Positions 1 through 9,784 of a stretch of 17,632 bases of DNA are shown piece after piece. The translations under genes and the position numbers were made by a program. This DNA is from Jaenimonas drosophilae (lineage: Eukaryota; Euglenozoa; Kinetoplastea; Trypanosomatida; Trypanosomatidae). The DNA is taken from the NCBI GenBank assembly GCA_030849065.1, contig JASAON010001372.1, positions 1 to 17,632 of the forward strand, in the 5' to 3' direction. Under the pieces are notes generated by a model, which had not been told where the DNA came from, searched no databases, and was given only the letters and a program-made list of their open reading frames with translations. Position 1 is the stretch's first letter. The number at the start of each line of letters is the position of its first letter.

Positions 1-536
1 ACATGTGTGGGGGAGTGCAGGTGCACTGGAGATGGTTCACTTCTGTCCGAGAGACCGAGTGGTCAGATTTTGTGCTGTCTTGTTGTGTATACACGTTGTT
101 GCGTGCTCAAGGGCATTTCAAAAAGAAAAAAAAAGAGATGAAGGATGAAGTTTTGTTGATGCACGACAAAGTTTGGTGCCTGGTAGTGTATCTGTTATAA
201 GGCTTCTCTGTTCTTTTCTTGGTGGTGTTTCTCTGCGTAGTGTGCTGCTCGATTTGTGGGCGTGAACGTTTTGCGCCACGCAGAGGGCAGGCTTCTAGTC
301 TTTGGTCCTGACGGAGTAGTATCGTGTAGGTGAATAAGTGGGGCACATCCAAAAGCGCGCTGTAGTAGAGCTGCTTCTGTTAAGGAAGGCACAATCATTG
401 CGTGCCCATCATAGTGGAACTCTCTGTTGGCGTTGAAGATACCAGTGACGTAGTGTGTGCCGTTCGTAAGGAGGTTCCAAGACGTTTGAGCAAAGTGACA
501 AACGAATTGAAAGACAAGACACATTTTTAGTAGAAG
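1..536. other. Intergenic region and 5' leader of the first gene
   Basis: No convincing gene is seen on either strand. The segment holds an A-rich stretch near 119-136 and a pyrimidine-rich tract at about 203-235 ending in GTAG at 237-240. From 241 to the gene start at 537 there is no ATG in any frame on the + strand, as expected of a trans-spliced 5' leader. A long open frame runs antisense through here and across the first gene, but it reads as a low-quality shadow of the + strand gene. Confidence 0.6.
203..240 (+). promoter_or_regulatory. Candidate spliced-leader acceptor for the gene at 537
   Basis: A CT-rich run interrupted by a few G residues ends in GTAG (AG at 239-240). In kinetoplastids a polypyrimidine tract followed by the first AG directs trans-splicing. 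The next ATG on the + strand is the annotated start at 537, which supports the pairing. Smaller pyrimidine patches nearer the gene (about 368-382) are alternatives. Confidence 0.4.
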
Positions 537-1847
537 ATGCTGCGCTCGACCTTCCCGCGTCGCATGCTTCGGGCAAGCCCGTTGCTTCGTGTGTGGGTGG
601 CGGAGGAGGATGATCCACATGCTCCGCCCACCACGTTTAAGAACGTGAAGCCTGGCCGTTTGCTGCGCTTGTGGCGCCAGATCCGCCACCGTGCATGGGT
701 GTGGTACACGTGGGATGAGGAGTGGGTCTCTCCATCGACGGAGGGCTATCTTCATCAACAACGCCTGGAGCAGGTATGCTTTGCTCCGCTCTCCGCCTAT
801 GGCATGGTGCCCGGCAGCTACTGTGATCCGCTGCTGTACAACACGAAGAACACCTCCCCATTCCGCTGGCATGTGGCCAACGTGGCGAGCGATATTGTGG
901 GCCACTGGTACATGGAGGCGGATGAGATCCAGCGCATCAAGGAGTGGACCCCCAAGGACCCCAATGATCCCATGGAGATGTTTCCTCGCCCGCCACAGAC
1001 GTTGCTCAAGTGGGATGAAAGCGTGGATGAGCACGGCAACCGCACCTTCCGGTACAAGTACTGCTACGACTTTATGGGGCCAACAGGCAAGTGGGAGGCC
1101 TACCCGCGCTACCCGTTTTCGCACATTTATCAAGGCAGCCCAGACCACCATGGACGTGCCGAGGGCTACGGCTTCAAGCAGGGCCACCTGCTGCGCTGCA
1201 ATGCCGAGGAGGAGGAGGTGCTCCGCCGCATCATGGAGGAGGAGGATAAGGAGTGGGAGATGGTGAAGCGCACGGAGGTGGTGCAGGAGCCGTGGTCGTA
1301 CCCGGGCAAGATCCGTCCCGGAGACTTTCGTGGAGCGGTGGAGCGCGCCAAGGCCCGCTTCCGCGATCAGATTCGTCAAGGCAAGGAAACGGATCCGAGT
1401 GAGGATCCAGAGTATGATCTGGTGCGTTCGGGTGAGTACGTGGAGCCGCAGGATGGTCCACGTTCCGAGTGGCGCCACCTGTGGACGAGCACACGTGATG
1501 AGGAGAACAAGAAGTTCCCAGACTACCAAGTCACCTTCAATGACGGCCTGCGCTTTGAGGATCATGAGGGCCGTCCTCCGGTGCACCCGGAAAGCCACTA
1601 CGAAGATGCTCCCAAGATGGCGCCCTACAGGCAGTATGAGGCGGCGGACTCTGCCGCGGCCATCGCCGATGCGGCACGGGAGAAGGCCGCACTAGATGCC
1701 TCCTTCGCGGAGGCGATGGAGCAGCACCGCAAACGGTATGGCGAGACGGCGGGTGCGCCACAGGGCCCGAAGCCGCCACTGCCAACAGGATGCCCGCCCA
1801 TGGGAAGTAGCGCCTCCTCTAGCACCACACCGAAGCCACCAGGATAG
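537..1847 (+). CDS. Putative mitochondrial protein, function unknown (436 aa)
   Basis: I do not recognise the family with confidence. The first 20 or so residues are rich in Arg, Ser and Leu with no acidic residue until about residue 23, the pattern of a mitochondrial targeting peptide. Residues 38-65 are basic and aromatic, with several Trp and Arg. The middle is rich in Trp, Tyr, Pro and Gly, as in many kinetoplastid mitochondrial ribosomal or respiratory-complex subunits. Residues about 222-246 form a strongly charged Glu/Arg helix. The last 40 residues are Ala-rich and then Pro/Ser/Thr-rich and probably disordered. A segment near residues 161-190 (DEHGN, later KWEAYPRY) faintly recalls complex I NDUFA12, too weakly to name it. 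The start is the first ATG after the splice-acceptor candidate, 297 bases downstream. No membrane segment is evident. Sure that it is a gene; unsure of its role. Confidence 0.85.
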   Translation: MLRSTFPRRMLRASPLLRVWVAEEDDPHAPPTTFKNVKPGRLLRLWRQIRHRAWVWYTWDEEWVSPSTEGYLHQQRLEQVCFAPLSAYGMVPGSYCDPLLYNTKNTSPFRWHVANVASDIVGHWYMEADEIQRIKEWTPKDPNDPMEMFPRPPQTLLKWDESVDEHGNRTFRYKYCYDFMGPTGKWEAYPRYPFSHIYQGSPDHHGRAEGYGFKQGHLLRCNAEEEEVLRRIMEEEDKEWEMVKRTEVVQEPWSYPGKIRPGDFRGAVERAKARFRDQIRQGKETDPSEDPEYDLVRSGEYVEPQDGPRSEWRHLWTSTRDEENKKFPDYQVTFNDGLRFEDHEGRPPVHPESHYEDAPKMAPYRQYEAADSAAAIADAAREKAALDASFAEAMEQHRKRYGETAGAPQGPKPPLPTGCPPMGSSASSSTTPKPPG

Positions 1848-1874
1848 TACATGAGCGAGATGCTTGTGCTTCTT

Positions 1875-1946
1875 TATATATATATATATATATATATGCG
1901 GGGAGGTGTGTGTGTGTGTACGTGTTGTGTGCGTGTGCGTGTGTGG
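1875..1946. repeat. TA run followed by TG-rich microsatellite
   Basis: An uninterrupted alternating TA tract covers 1875-1897. It is followed after a short G-rich spacer by a mostly TG tract with GTGTGC variants to about 1946. It lies just after the stop of the first gene, in what should be its 3' untranslated region or the adjoining spacer. Confidence 0.9.
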
Positions 1947-2403
1947 CGGAAAAGGGAGGTGCGTTGATGCCCGTGCAGAAGCGGCTTCCTCCTCGGCTCT
2001 ACGGCCACTGCCACCGCACCCTTCACACCCCTGTCGGTGGCGTTGCGTTTGCGCACTCGTTGAGAATCTACCTGTGTGTGGCGATGTGTGTTGCGTGTGT
2101 CTGTGTGGGTGATGAGGATCCTCCAGCTTAGCATTGTAGTATGAAGCCATAGGTCTAGGCCCATGAAGATGGGTAGCCATGAAACTGATGACTCGTAAAG
2201 AAAAAAAAACAACAAAAAAACACTCAACAACAACAAAAAAGAATTCTTCCCGTGCCCAACATCCCTGATTCCTCTTCTACTACACACCTTCACCAAGTTT
2301 GAGGTGTTGGAAATGGGAGGGGGTCGGGGGAGGGCGATGCGATGGAATGTGTACGTGGATGCGCTCCGTGTCCTTCTGCATGATACATGGCACACACCTG
2401 ATT

Positions 2404-2438
2404 CGTTTTTTTTTTCTTACACACTCCATCCATCAAAG
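2404..2438 (+). promoter_or_regulatory. Candidate spliced-leader acceptor for the gene at 2693
   Basis: A T-rich tract (2404-2418, about ten consecutive T) is followed by pyrimidine-leaning sequence, and the first AG is at 2437-2438. The following 254 bases have no ATG until 2693, which fixes both the acceptor and the start codon. Confidence 0.55.
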
Positions 2439-2692
2439 CATTGAGAGAAGCCACGGTGGAGGAACGCAGTGCAAAGTTGGCACTGCCTCGCCATTGTGCA
2501 TCCATTGTGTTGTTTGCGTGGTCGTGGTTCAGCTGACACACACCCATCATAATCATTATCATTATCATCATTAGTTTTTGGGTGTGGCGTGTGATAGACG
2601 CAACATAGAGAGAGCACGTGTGCGAGCATCATAAATTGTTCCTGGCAGCAACGCTCACACGTACTCACGTGTTGGCACCCATCCACCCGGTC

Positions 2693-5600
2693 ATGGACGC
2701 ACGCACATGGAGCACGGCGGGTTCGTTGCACCGTACCATTGCACCTTCATCCTCATCCTCATCCTCATCACAGACAAACCACCGCTCCGCGGAGTTGTGT
2801 TCTGATGGAGATGCCGTGCAACGCTTCACCACTGCCCCCACCCACAAATCGCCCCCAGCCTACGGTGAAGGTCTCTCGCAGTATCTTCTCGAGGTGTCGG
2901 AGCGCATTGGGCTGAGCTGCTCCACTGACAGCAATTCTGTGAAGGAGGAGGCGGAGGAGGTTCGTGCTCCACTGAAGCGGTTGCGACGTCTGTATCTTGG
3001 CGATGCGCCATGCACGCCATCTTCAGCTACTACTACTGTTACTACCAGTACTACTACTGCTGCTGCTGCTGCTGCATCCACAACAACATGTACGTCCACC
3101 GCCGCTTCAATCAGCACCACCCCTGACGTAGCTCTCACCACGTCGAGCAGCGCAACCACAACACGACCACGTCTGTGGTTGGGGCCAACCTCATACGCAC
3201 CTGAGGCGAAGGAGGAGGAGGACCATCACAACACATCATCCACGGCAACCTCTCCGAGCATCGTCAGCCCCGCTCAGCCACCAACGTTGCGCTCCATCTT
3301 CTTGGATGCGGATCAAGCAACGTACGAGGCCCTCTGCACGGTAGGATTGAGCACCCTCATGCCCGCCATGGCTTCAACCACCTCTACATCCCTGACAGTT
3401 CCAAGCAGCGGTGATGTAGATGCACGTCTCGATCTTCTCGAGGAGGTGAAACTATGCAATATTGTGCCACTCCTCCCCCGCACCTTCGCGTGGCGCTCCT
3501 TGGTGCAGCAGGTCGTTCCCTGCACCGCTGTGGGAGCACCAACCACCACCACCACCACCGCAAGTAGCGATGCCAGTGTGTGTGGTGGCCATTGCTCGGG
3601 CCATGTGCGGGCAGCTCAGGCTGCACATCGAGAGCATCTTCTTCATCTCTCCGTTCTTCCCTCGCCGGGGACGTCGTCCACCTCCACATCCACGACGGGT
3701 GCAACCACCACCAACAACAACACCGGAGATGAAACATCTGTTCCGCCAGCCTCTGCCACGGACATACCCCCGTGGGAGCGCTTGTGGGGCAGTGAAACAC
3801 GTGGGGTGATGGTGGAGTGGTGCAGCGGCGGTGTTGGATATACAACCGACGTGGATGGCCTCCTCGAGGAGCAGCGACGACGTGCAGAGCGCACATACTA
3901 CTTCCCCATGACCTCTTATCATGCTCGTGGCCACCACCACCACCAACAGCAACAGCAAGAAGTTGTAGGTGCGAAGCGGCCACGCTCCATGATGGATCTC
4001 GATCTTCATCAGCCACCACATACGTTGCGTGGAGCGACCCTTCTGCAGTTGTGGTCGGCGAAGGAGTTTGCCGATGAGAAGATGGATCTGCAACACCACA
4101 ACACACGTGGCGCATCATCATCGACGATGGAGATGAAGACAGAGGAGGAGAAGGGATCCACCTACTCAACCGTGTTGGCTGTACCGCAACAACACCAACA
4201 TCACCACCAAATATGTTGTGGCTGCCATCACTGCCAGCCGTGGTCGGCGCGCTACGCACACGTTGCCCTTCAGTGCGTGGATCTCCAAGCCTACCTCCAC
4301 GAACTGCATCGAGTAAGTTCGTGGCCTCTCGATAACAACCGTCCGCGAGCTCGTCGATGGTTGGATTCTGATCATCAGCATCATCAGCATCATTATGCAT
4401 GCCCTCCACATGAGGTGAATATGCTTCATGTGTTTCCACGTCTGTTGCAGCGTGGTGACGCCAACACCAACACCAAATATCATGAAGATGATGATGATGA
4501 TGATGAGGTGCAATGGCTGGGGAACATCGCGCGTCGTACACGTGCCGTGGAGGTGTGTGCGTTGGAGGAGTGTGTTCTTGTGTGTCTCGCACCAGAAAAT
4601 CAGCCCTACCGCGCAGAGCTGCTGCCCCCGATGGAGGCCTTCATTCGTCTTCTCAGCTGCCGTTTGGCGCCGCGGGTGGAGATGGCGATGGAGGCGTGCG
4701 CCGATGTACGTGGCACACGTCTCGCCGAGGCGGTGGCGGAGGAGCTTCACACCACTCCAGAATCGCTGCACGCGTCCACCAACTTCATGATGTCCGAGAT
4801 GAATGTGTCACTGCCTCCACACAATCCTGTCGCGGCACGTCGGCGATATCGCCAACAGATGCGCGCATCCGTACAACAACATGTTGTTGGTGGTGATGGG
4901 ATGAGCTCCACGCTTCATTCATGTGCCACACGTGCGTGGGAGCATCTGTGTAGCTCCATTCCGCTCCTCGCTCATGATGATGAGGAGGCGAAGAAGGAGC
5001 GGCCAACCAAAGTGTTGTTGCTGGATGATGATGATGATGATGATGATGGTCAGGATGTTGGGAATGAGGATGAGGATGAGAATGATTTGGCAACACGATT
5101 GGCCAAGATGCACGCCGATGATGCGCTGAATTCCGCCGCGGAGGAGGTGGTTGGTGTTGTGGTGGAGGCCCTCCGCCACGTGCTTTACCGCCGCATCATG
5201 GTGATGTACGAGCTGCTGCGGTGGCTCGCCACACGTTTCGCCATGGGCCGCTCCAACCGTGAGTTGATGCTGCGCTATCGTCAGTGGTACGCAGAGACGC
5301 CATCTCCGGCGGCGGTGTTGCGTCTGCTGCACAAGTCTGCGTGTTTTCAGAGTGCGATGGTCCGCCGCTTCCCGCGCTACTTCTCATTTCTTGCGGATGA
5401 AGCAACAACACCTCCACAGAGCCCAATGACCCCGCCCTCCTACACATCGTCTAAACATCATCATCATCATTATCATTCACGTCGTGGTTTTGCGAGTGCC
5501 AACACAACCAGTGGTGAGCTCTCCGATGAGATGGACCACCACGCCTTCGTGCCGGAATCAGCCCTGCTGGAGGAATGCTACTGGAGCCGCTTTGCCGAAT

Positions 5601-5974
5601 GGGCAGCGCGAGGTAGCTCCACCACACACTCACCACATCATCTTGCACTGGCACCCGCACCTCCACCCACGATGTACGCCTCACCGCTTCCTCACGCGGC
5701 ACAACTTCCCTCGCCAACCTTCTCGAGCGCGAGCCATCGTTCGCCAACACTTGGCGGAGGTGATGCCTCCCCGACGAGCACCGATACATCTTCACCACAT
5801 AGCCCAGCAAGTACCACCACGCCATCATCCAGCGCCTACGCGACGCAACATCATTCTGCGGCGGTTGATGCCACCTTGCGTGTGGTTATGCGATCGCTGC
5901 AACACGATGGCCGAACAATGTCGCTGGATGAGATTGACCATCATAGCAGGCTGCCGCAGAGAATAACAGAGTGA
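2693..5974 (+). CDS. Large low-complexity-rich protein, function unknown (1093 aa)
   Basis: I do not recognise this protein. It alternates between complex, conserved-looking blocks and simple-sequence inserts. Inserts include a Ser run near residue 20, Thr/Ala/Ser stretches at about 110-165, His/Gln-rich patches, two Asp runs (about residues 599-605 and 776-784) and a His run near 923-927. More ordered Leu/Arg/Glu-rich blocks lie at about residues 200-275, 520-560, 610-730 and 815-905; the last two look helical. The C-terminal 150 residues are rich in Ser-Pro and Thr-Pro dipeptides, suggesting a phosphorylated disordered tail. No signal peptide or clear membrane segment is seen. The open frame extends upstream of 2693 but without an ATG, so the start is the first ATG after the splice-acceptor candidate. 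A scaffold role would fit the layout but is only a guess. Confidence 0.82.
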   Translation: MDARTWSTAGSLHRTIAPSSSSSSSSQTNHRSAELCSDGDAVQRFTTAPTHKSPPAYGEGLSQYLLEVSERIGLSCSTDSNSVKEEAEEVRAPLKRLRRLYLGDAPCTPSSATTTVTTSTTTAAAAAASTTTCTSTAASISTTPDVALTTSSSATTTRPRLWLGPTSYAPEAKEEEDHHNTSSTATSPSIVSPAQPPTLRSIFLDADQATYEALCTVGLSTLMPAMASTTSTSLTVPSSGDVDARLDLLEEVKLCNIVPLLPRTFAWRSLVQQVVPCTAVGAPTTTTTTASSDASVCGGHCSGHVRAAQAAHREHLLHLSVLPSPGTSSTSTSTTGATTTNNNTGDETSVPPASATDIPPWERLWGSETRGVMVEWCSGGVGYTTDVDGLLEEQRRRAERTYYFPMTSYHARGHHHHQQQQQEVVGAKRPRSMMDLDLHQPPHTLRGATLLQLWSAKEFADEKMDLQHHNTRGASSSTMEMKTEEEKGSTYSTVLAVPQQHQHHHQICCGCHHCQPWSARYAHVALQCVDLQAYLHELHRVSSWPLDNNRPRARRWLDSDHQHHQHHYACPPHEVNMLHVFPRLLQRGDANTNTKYHEDDDDDDEVQWLGNIARRTRAVEVCALEECVLVCLAPENQPYRAELLPPMEAFIRLLSCRLAPRVEMAMEACADVRGTRLAEAVAEELHTTPESLHASTNFMMSEMNVSLPPHNPVAARRRYRQQMRASVQQHVVGGDGMSSTLHSCATRAWEHLCSSIPLLAHDDEEAKKERPTKVLLLDDDDDDDDGQDVGNEDEDENDLATRLAKMHADDALNSAAEEVVGVVVEALRHVLYRRIMVMYELLRWLATRFAMGRSNRELMLRYRQWYAETPSPAAVLRLLHKSACFQSAMVRRFPRYFSFLADEATTPPQSPMTPPSYTSSKHHHHHYHSRRGFASANTTSGELSDEMDHHAFVPESALLEECYWSRFAEWAARGSSTTHSPHHLALAPAPPPTMYASPLPHAAQLPSPTFSSASHRSPTLGGGDASPTSTDTSSPHSPASTTTPSSSAYATQHHSAAVDATLRVVMRSLQHDGRTMSLDEIDHHSRLPQRITE

Positions 5975-5986
5975 AGGAGGAGGTGT

Positions 5987-6032
5987 TGTGTGTGTGTGAG
6001 TGAGTGAGTGAGTGAGTGAGTGTGTGTGTGTG
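5987..6032. repeat. TG / GAGT tetranucleotide microsatellite
   Basis: A TG run passes into about six GAGT units and back to TG. It starts within 15 bases of the stop of the second gene, so it should be transcribed in that gene's 3' untranslated region. Confidence 0.9.
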
Positions 6033-6252
6033 AGAATGTTGTTGTTGGCGTTGAGGTTTGTTGTTGGTTGTGCGGTCATTGTCTAAATACTTCGTGGATG
6101 AGGAGATGTCGGTGAGAGGGCATCCATTTTGTGGTGCTCCTTCCCTCTACACATGCATCATTCATCCACCTCAGCTGCATGATTCAGGATAGCCAGATAC
6201 CTGTGCCACCCACACTACATGTGCGCATGAAAAAAACAACAACAACAACAAT

Positions 6253-6280
6253 TCGTCTTCTTCTTATTCATCATGACTAG
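6253..6280 (+). promoter_or_regulatory. Candidate spliced-leader acceptor for the J-domain gene
   Basis: A CTT-rich tract (6253-6269) is followed by the first AG at 6279-6280. An ATG at 6273 lies before the AG and would be lost on splicing; the next ATG is the start at 6422. Confidence 0.5.
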
Positions 6281-6421
6281 CATCATCAACAGTTGTTACG
6301 TGTGTTGTGTTGTGTGCCTGACGTATTCATTCAGCACACTCTCGTGTAGCTCCACACACATCACCAACCACCACAAACAACAACACCACCATCACACATT
6401 AGTTAGAAGCCCCCCGTGCTG

Positions 6422-7165
6422 ATGGACGAACACTTCCGAGTGCTCGGCCTCCCGCGTGGCTGCAATGAGGCGGACCTGAAGAAGGCATACCGCCAAAAAG
6501 CGCTGCAGTACCATCCAGATCGCAACCCAGGTGGAGCGGATACCTTCAAGCGCATCAACGCCGCCTACGAGGCACTGACAACGCACATGAAGCGTTTTGG
6601 TGGCCGTGATAGTGGTGCGAGTGGGATGCGTGGGGCAGCCTCCTACACCAATCGTGGAACATCATCATCATCATCCCCATCTTCTGCACCTGCTAGTAGT
6701 GGTGCAGCCTATCAATACGCCCGCAACACACGTGGAGCGACGCATGGGCCGAGCTCTGCCGATGTACCACTCTTCACAGATGAGGAGCTCTTTGGCAACG
6801 CCGTGCCGGGCGGCTGGAACTTCAAGCCCAACACGAAAGGTCCGAGCGCACCCTTCCGTCGTGGCCCGGGTGGCGGCCTCGGCTCCACCTACAGCGGCAC
6901 AAGCAACAACATGGGTGGAGGTGGTGGTGATGATGATGGATTTGGCCCATCGCAGACGTTTCGGGATGCCGATGCACATTGGCGTCGCGCGCATGGCGAT
7001 CGGGTTCCGGTGAGCGCCTACAACGGCACGCCACTCCGCGGGCCACGCGTACCGCCCGCCTCCTTCGATGAGTTTACGAAGATGTTTGATGAATACACCA
7101 AAAACAACGGCGGTAGCACGCGGGTAGGCGGCGTCGGCGGCAGTAGTGCCACTTCTACTGCAGCC

Positions 7166-7196
<31 letters not shown>

Positions 7197-9130
7197 CTAA
7201 TGCGGAGAGCTCCCCACGTGTCTCAACGGCCGCGGCCGATGATCGTGCCTACCGCGATGCGGTCTGGAGCAACTTGGCGAAGCTGAAAACGGATGCAGAG
7301 CGGCGTGAGGCCCTCCGCAAAGAATGGAACCGTTTGCAATCTGATATACATGCCAAGATGCACGCCGGCAACGATGCTCAGCGGGAACGCGATCGCGAGC
7401 GACAAGCGAAGGAGCGAGAGCAAGAGGCGGTGCGCCGCAAGGAGGAGGAGAAGAAGAGAATGGAAGAGGTGTACCGGCGGCTGCAAAAGGAGGAGGAGGA
7501 AACGGCGCGCATGCTCAACGCCAAGCTGCGCCAACAAGCCGAGGCCGATGCGCAGGATCGCGTCCGTCGTGACAAGTCTAACCAACTCCATATTGATGCC
7601 ATTCTCCACGAGCGTCGGATGTTGCAGCGGCAGTTGTTTTTGTTGCGCTACACACCAGACCCGGCAGAGGTTGGGGACATGGCGGATATGGAGGTGTACC
7701 TCCTCTCGGACCTCCTCGCCGACATTGGTGATAAGCTGAATAAGGTGTTGGCGGCTCGCTTGGCACGTGGCCCATGCAGCCGTTGTGGGGATGAGCCAAA
7801 GAACGGCAATCGCGATGCCTTTGCGTGCCACCACGCATGTGTGTGCGATGGGTGTGATGGCAAGGCAACGGAGTGCCCCTTGTGTGGGGCGGCACCGGTA
7901 CGCATGCCGTATCCAAAAGAATCCCCGCTGAAGGAGTGGTCGCGGGCGGCGGATGCACCTGGAAGCGCCACCACCAACAACAACATAAACCGCAACAACA
8001 GCAACAACAAGACCAACAACACCTCCTCCACGCCGAACACGAGTGCGCGCTTTGATGGTGCTGGTGTTGGCCGTGCCGCACACACCACCACTGCAGGAAC
8101 TAGCTTTAGCGGCAGCACGGCGGCCTCCTCGCCTCACGCAGCGTCAGCGCCGATCCCTGGCGGATCACCAACCAGCAACATCTCATCGCCCGCCAGCACC
8201 TCGGGCGTTCCTGCCCCCGCAAGTAGCCGGGCCCCCACCACAACACCACTGAGCCACAACACCGCGACCAACCACGATAGCAACAACAACACAACACCAA
8301 CAACACCGCAGATGGCAGGTAGCCCTCTACGTGCGGGCACTGCTGCTTCTTCTGCTTCCGCTGCTGCTTCACCTCTATCCACGTCGGCCAAGCCAGCCAC
8401 ATCTTCTGCCGCACCCGCAGCTGCTCCCAGCAACAAGACCAACACCAGCAACAACGCCACTGCTGCACCAACGTCTGGAGTGAAGGTGAAGCCAACACCA
8501 GCAACACCTACACCAACCACCACCACCACCGCCACCACCACCACCAAAGCAGCACCGACTTCGTCTGCTCAACCTGTTGTGGCACCTGCCACCACAACTG
8601 CAGCCAAGAAGCCCGTCTTAACGCCCATCACCACGACCAACACCAAAGCACCGCCGGCAGCCAGCGCCACGAAGCAGAGCAGCAGCAGTACCAGCAGCAC
8701 AACGACTACAACAACCAGCAGCAGCACCAACTCCTCGGCTGCACGAGTACAGCCACAAGGCAAGCCACCTACTTCCACCACCAACACAACAACAACAACA
8801 ACAACGTCGAAGCCAGCCGTATCTGCAGCCAACAACACCAACACCAACACCACCACCAACAGCGTCAGTGGCGTACGTGCCAGCTCTACACCAGCAACTG
8901 CAAGTGCATCTCCCTCAACAACCAACACGGCACCAGCTCGCACAGCCTCATCCGCCGCCTCAAGCCCGAAGCGCTCTGACTCCACGCCCGCTGTTGTAAG
9001 CAGCACCGAACACAAACCGCCACAGACGTGCGTGGAGGCACCAACACTCACACCCATCACACCAGAGAAGCCACACTCCACCAACCCTAGCCCAGCCGCG
9101 AAGCTGCGTACGGTAGCTTCATCGCCGTAG
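6422..9130 (+). CDS. J-domain protein with an IAP/MUL1-type RING finger and disordered tail (902 aa)
   Basis: The N-terminus is a J-domain (about residues 3-60) with the invariant HPD at 31-33, the site by which J-proteins stimulate Hsp70 ATPase. A disordered Gly/Ser/Asn linker follows, including an Asn run near 249-258. A highly charged coiled coil spans about 275-405. A cysteine-rich module then has C452, C455, C469, H471, C475, C478, C485 and C488: C-x2-C-x13-C-x-H-x3-C-x2-C-x6-C-x2-C. The spacing from the third ligand on is that of C3HC4 RING fingers of the IAP/MUL1 type, which bind E2 enzymes as ubiquitin ligases. Residues about 505-902 are Thr/Ser/Ala/Pro/Asn-rich, without hydrophobic segments. 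There is no signal peptide, so the cytosol or nucleus is likely. The start is the first ATG after the acceptor; the frame is open a little further upstream but only through non-ATG codons. J-domain call near certain, RING call strong, ligase activity inferred. Confidence 0.9.
7167..7197 (+). repeat. In-frame AAC repeat encoding an Asn run
   Basis: About ten consecutive AAC codons in the linker between the J-domain and the coiled coil of the J-domain/RING protein. Confidence 0.9.
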
Positions 9131-9482
9131 GTACAGCGTTGATGGATGATGAAGGTTCTTGGATGATCATCACGATCATGATGATGATGGTGAAGATGAT
9201 GTTGGTGTGTCGCGTAGGGGGTTGATTAACGCCAAAATATGTTTTTTTTAGATGCGCGAGGGGCGGATGAGGATGAGGATGAAGAGGATGTGTGCCTGTG
9301 TGCTGGCACCAACCACACACACATCCTGGATCTTGTGCTCTCTCTGCCCCAACACCACCACCACCACCACCATTCATGTATGTGTGTGTGTTTGTAGAAA
9401 TTATCTCTTCTCCTCCCCTGCTCCATCGTACATGCGTGCGTCATGTGCGACATGATTTTGTCTTTTTTCTTCTTTTTCTGCA

Positions 9483-9512
9483 GTGCGTGTGCGTGTGCGT
9501 GTGCGTGTGTGT
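9483..9512. repeat. GTGTGC hexanucleotide microsatellite
   Basis: Tandem GTGTGC units grade into plain GT. They sit right after a T-rich, CTGCAG-containing stretch that could serve as a splice or polyadenylation signal. Confidence 0.85.
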
Positions 9513-9784
9513 TTTGTTTGTGTGTTCGTGTGTGCGTGGGGTCGTGCATAGCGATGCATCGCCATTGCAAGGAGCAAGCTATCCTCTGTGCCTCTGGCAC
9601 GTGATGGAGCTCATCTCTTCCTACACACATGCCTGAGTGCGTGTGTGCGTGGATGCCACATTCTTTCGTATCGATGATGATGCTCAACCACACCAACAAC
9701 ACCAACACCAACAACACTCATACACACACAAGAATAATCCCGCCGTTCATCTCCTCCCATCTTCATCGATATGATGCGGGAGGT

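Larger units (their letters stand above)
1848..2692. other. Intergenic region with TA/TG microsatellites and the leader of the second gene
   Basis: Contains a TA dinucleotide run (1875-1897), then TG/GTGTGC-rich DNA to about 1946, a second TG-rich patch near 2074-2108, an A-rich stretch at 2199-2240, and a T-rich acceptor-like tract at 2404-2418. Short open frames here are microsatellite translations with no sign of being coding. From 2439 to the start at 2693 no ATG occurs on the + strand. Confidence 0.6.
5975..6421. other. Intergenic region with TG/GAGT and CAA repeats
   Basis: Begins with a TG and TGAG repeat array directly after the stop codon, has an A-rich CAA repeat at about 6229-6251, and a pyrimidine tract with AG at 6279-6280. 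From 6281 to 6421 the + strand has no ATG. No gene or RNA gene is seen. Confidence 0.6.

Noticed and set aside
195..1598. A 467-codon antisense open frame across the first gene
   Set aside because: It lies opposite a clearly coding frame and translates to repetitive Leu/Arg/His-rich sequence. High third-position G/C on the sense strand makes such antisense frames common.
3384..4592. A 402-codon antisense open frame in the second gene
   Set aside because: His/Trp/Arg-rich translation of simple repeats, with no domain; it mirrors the repeat content of the sense gene.
6001..6032. A CRISPR-like or telomere-like array
   Set aside because: It is a plain GAGT/TG microsatellite without spacers and without the kinetoplastid TTAGGG telomere unit.
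7223..8137. A 304-codon antisense open frame opposite the J-domain/RING gene
   Set aside because: It is the complement of the coiled-coil and RING coding region, with no independent features.
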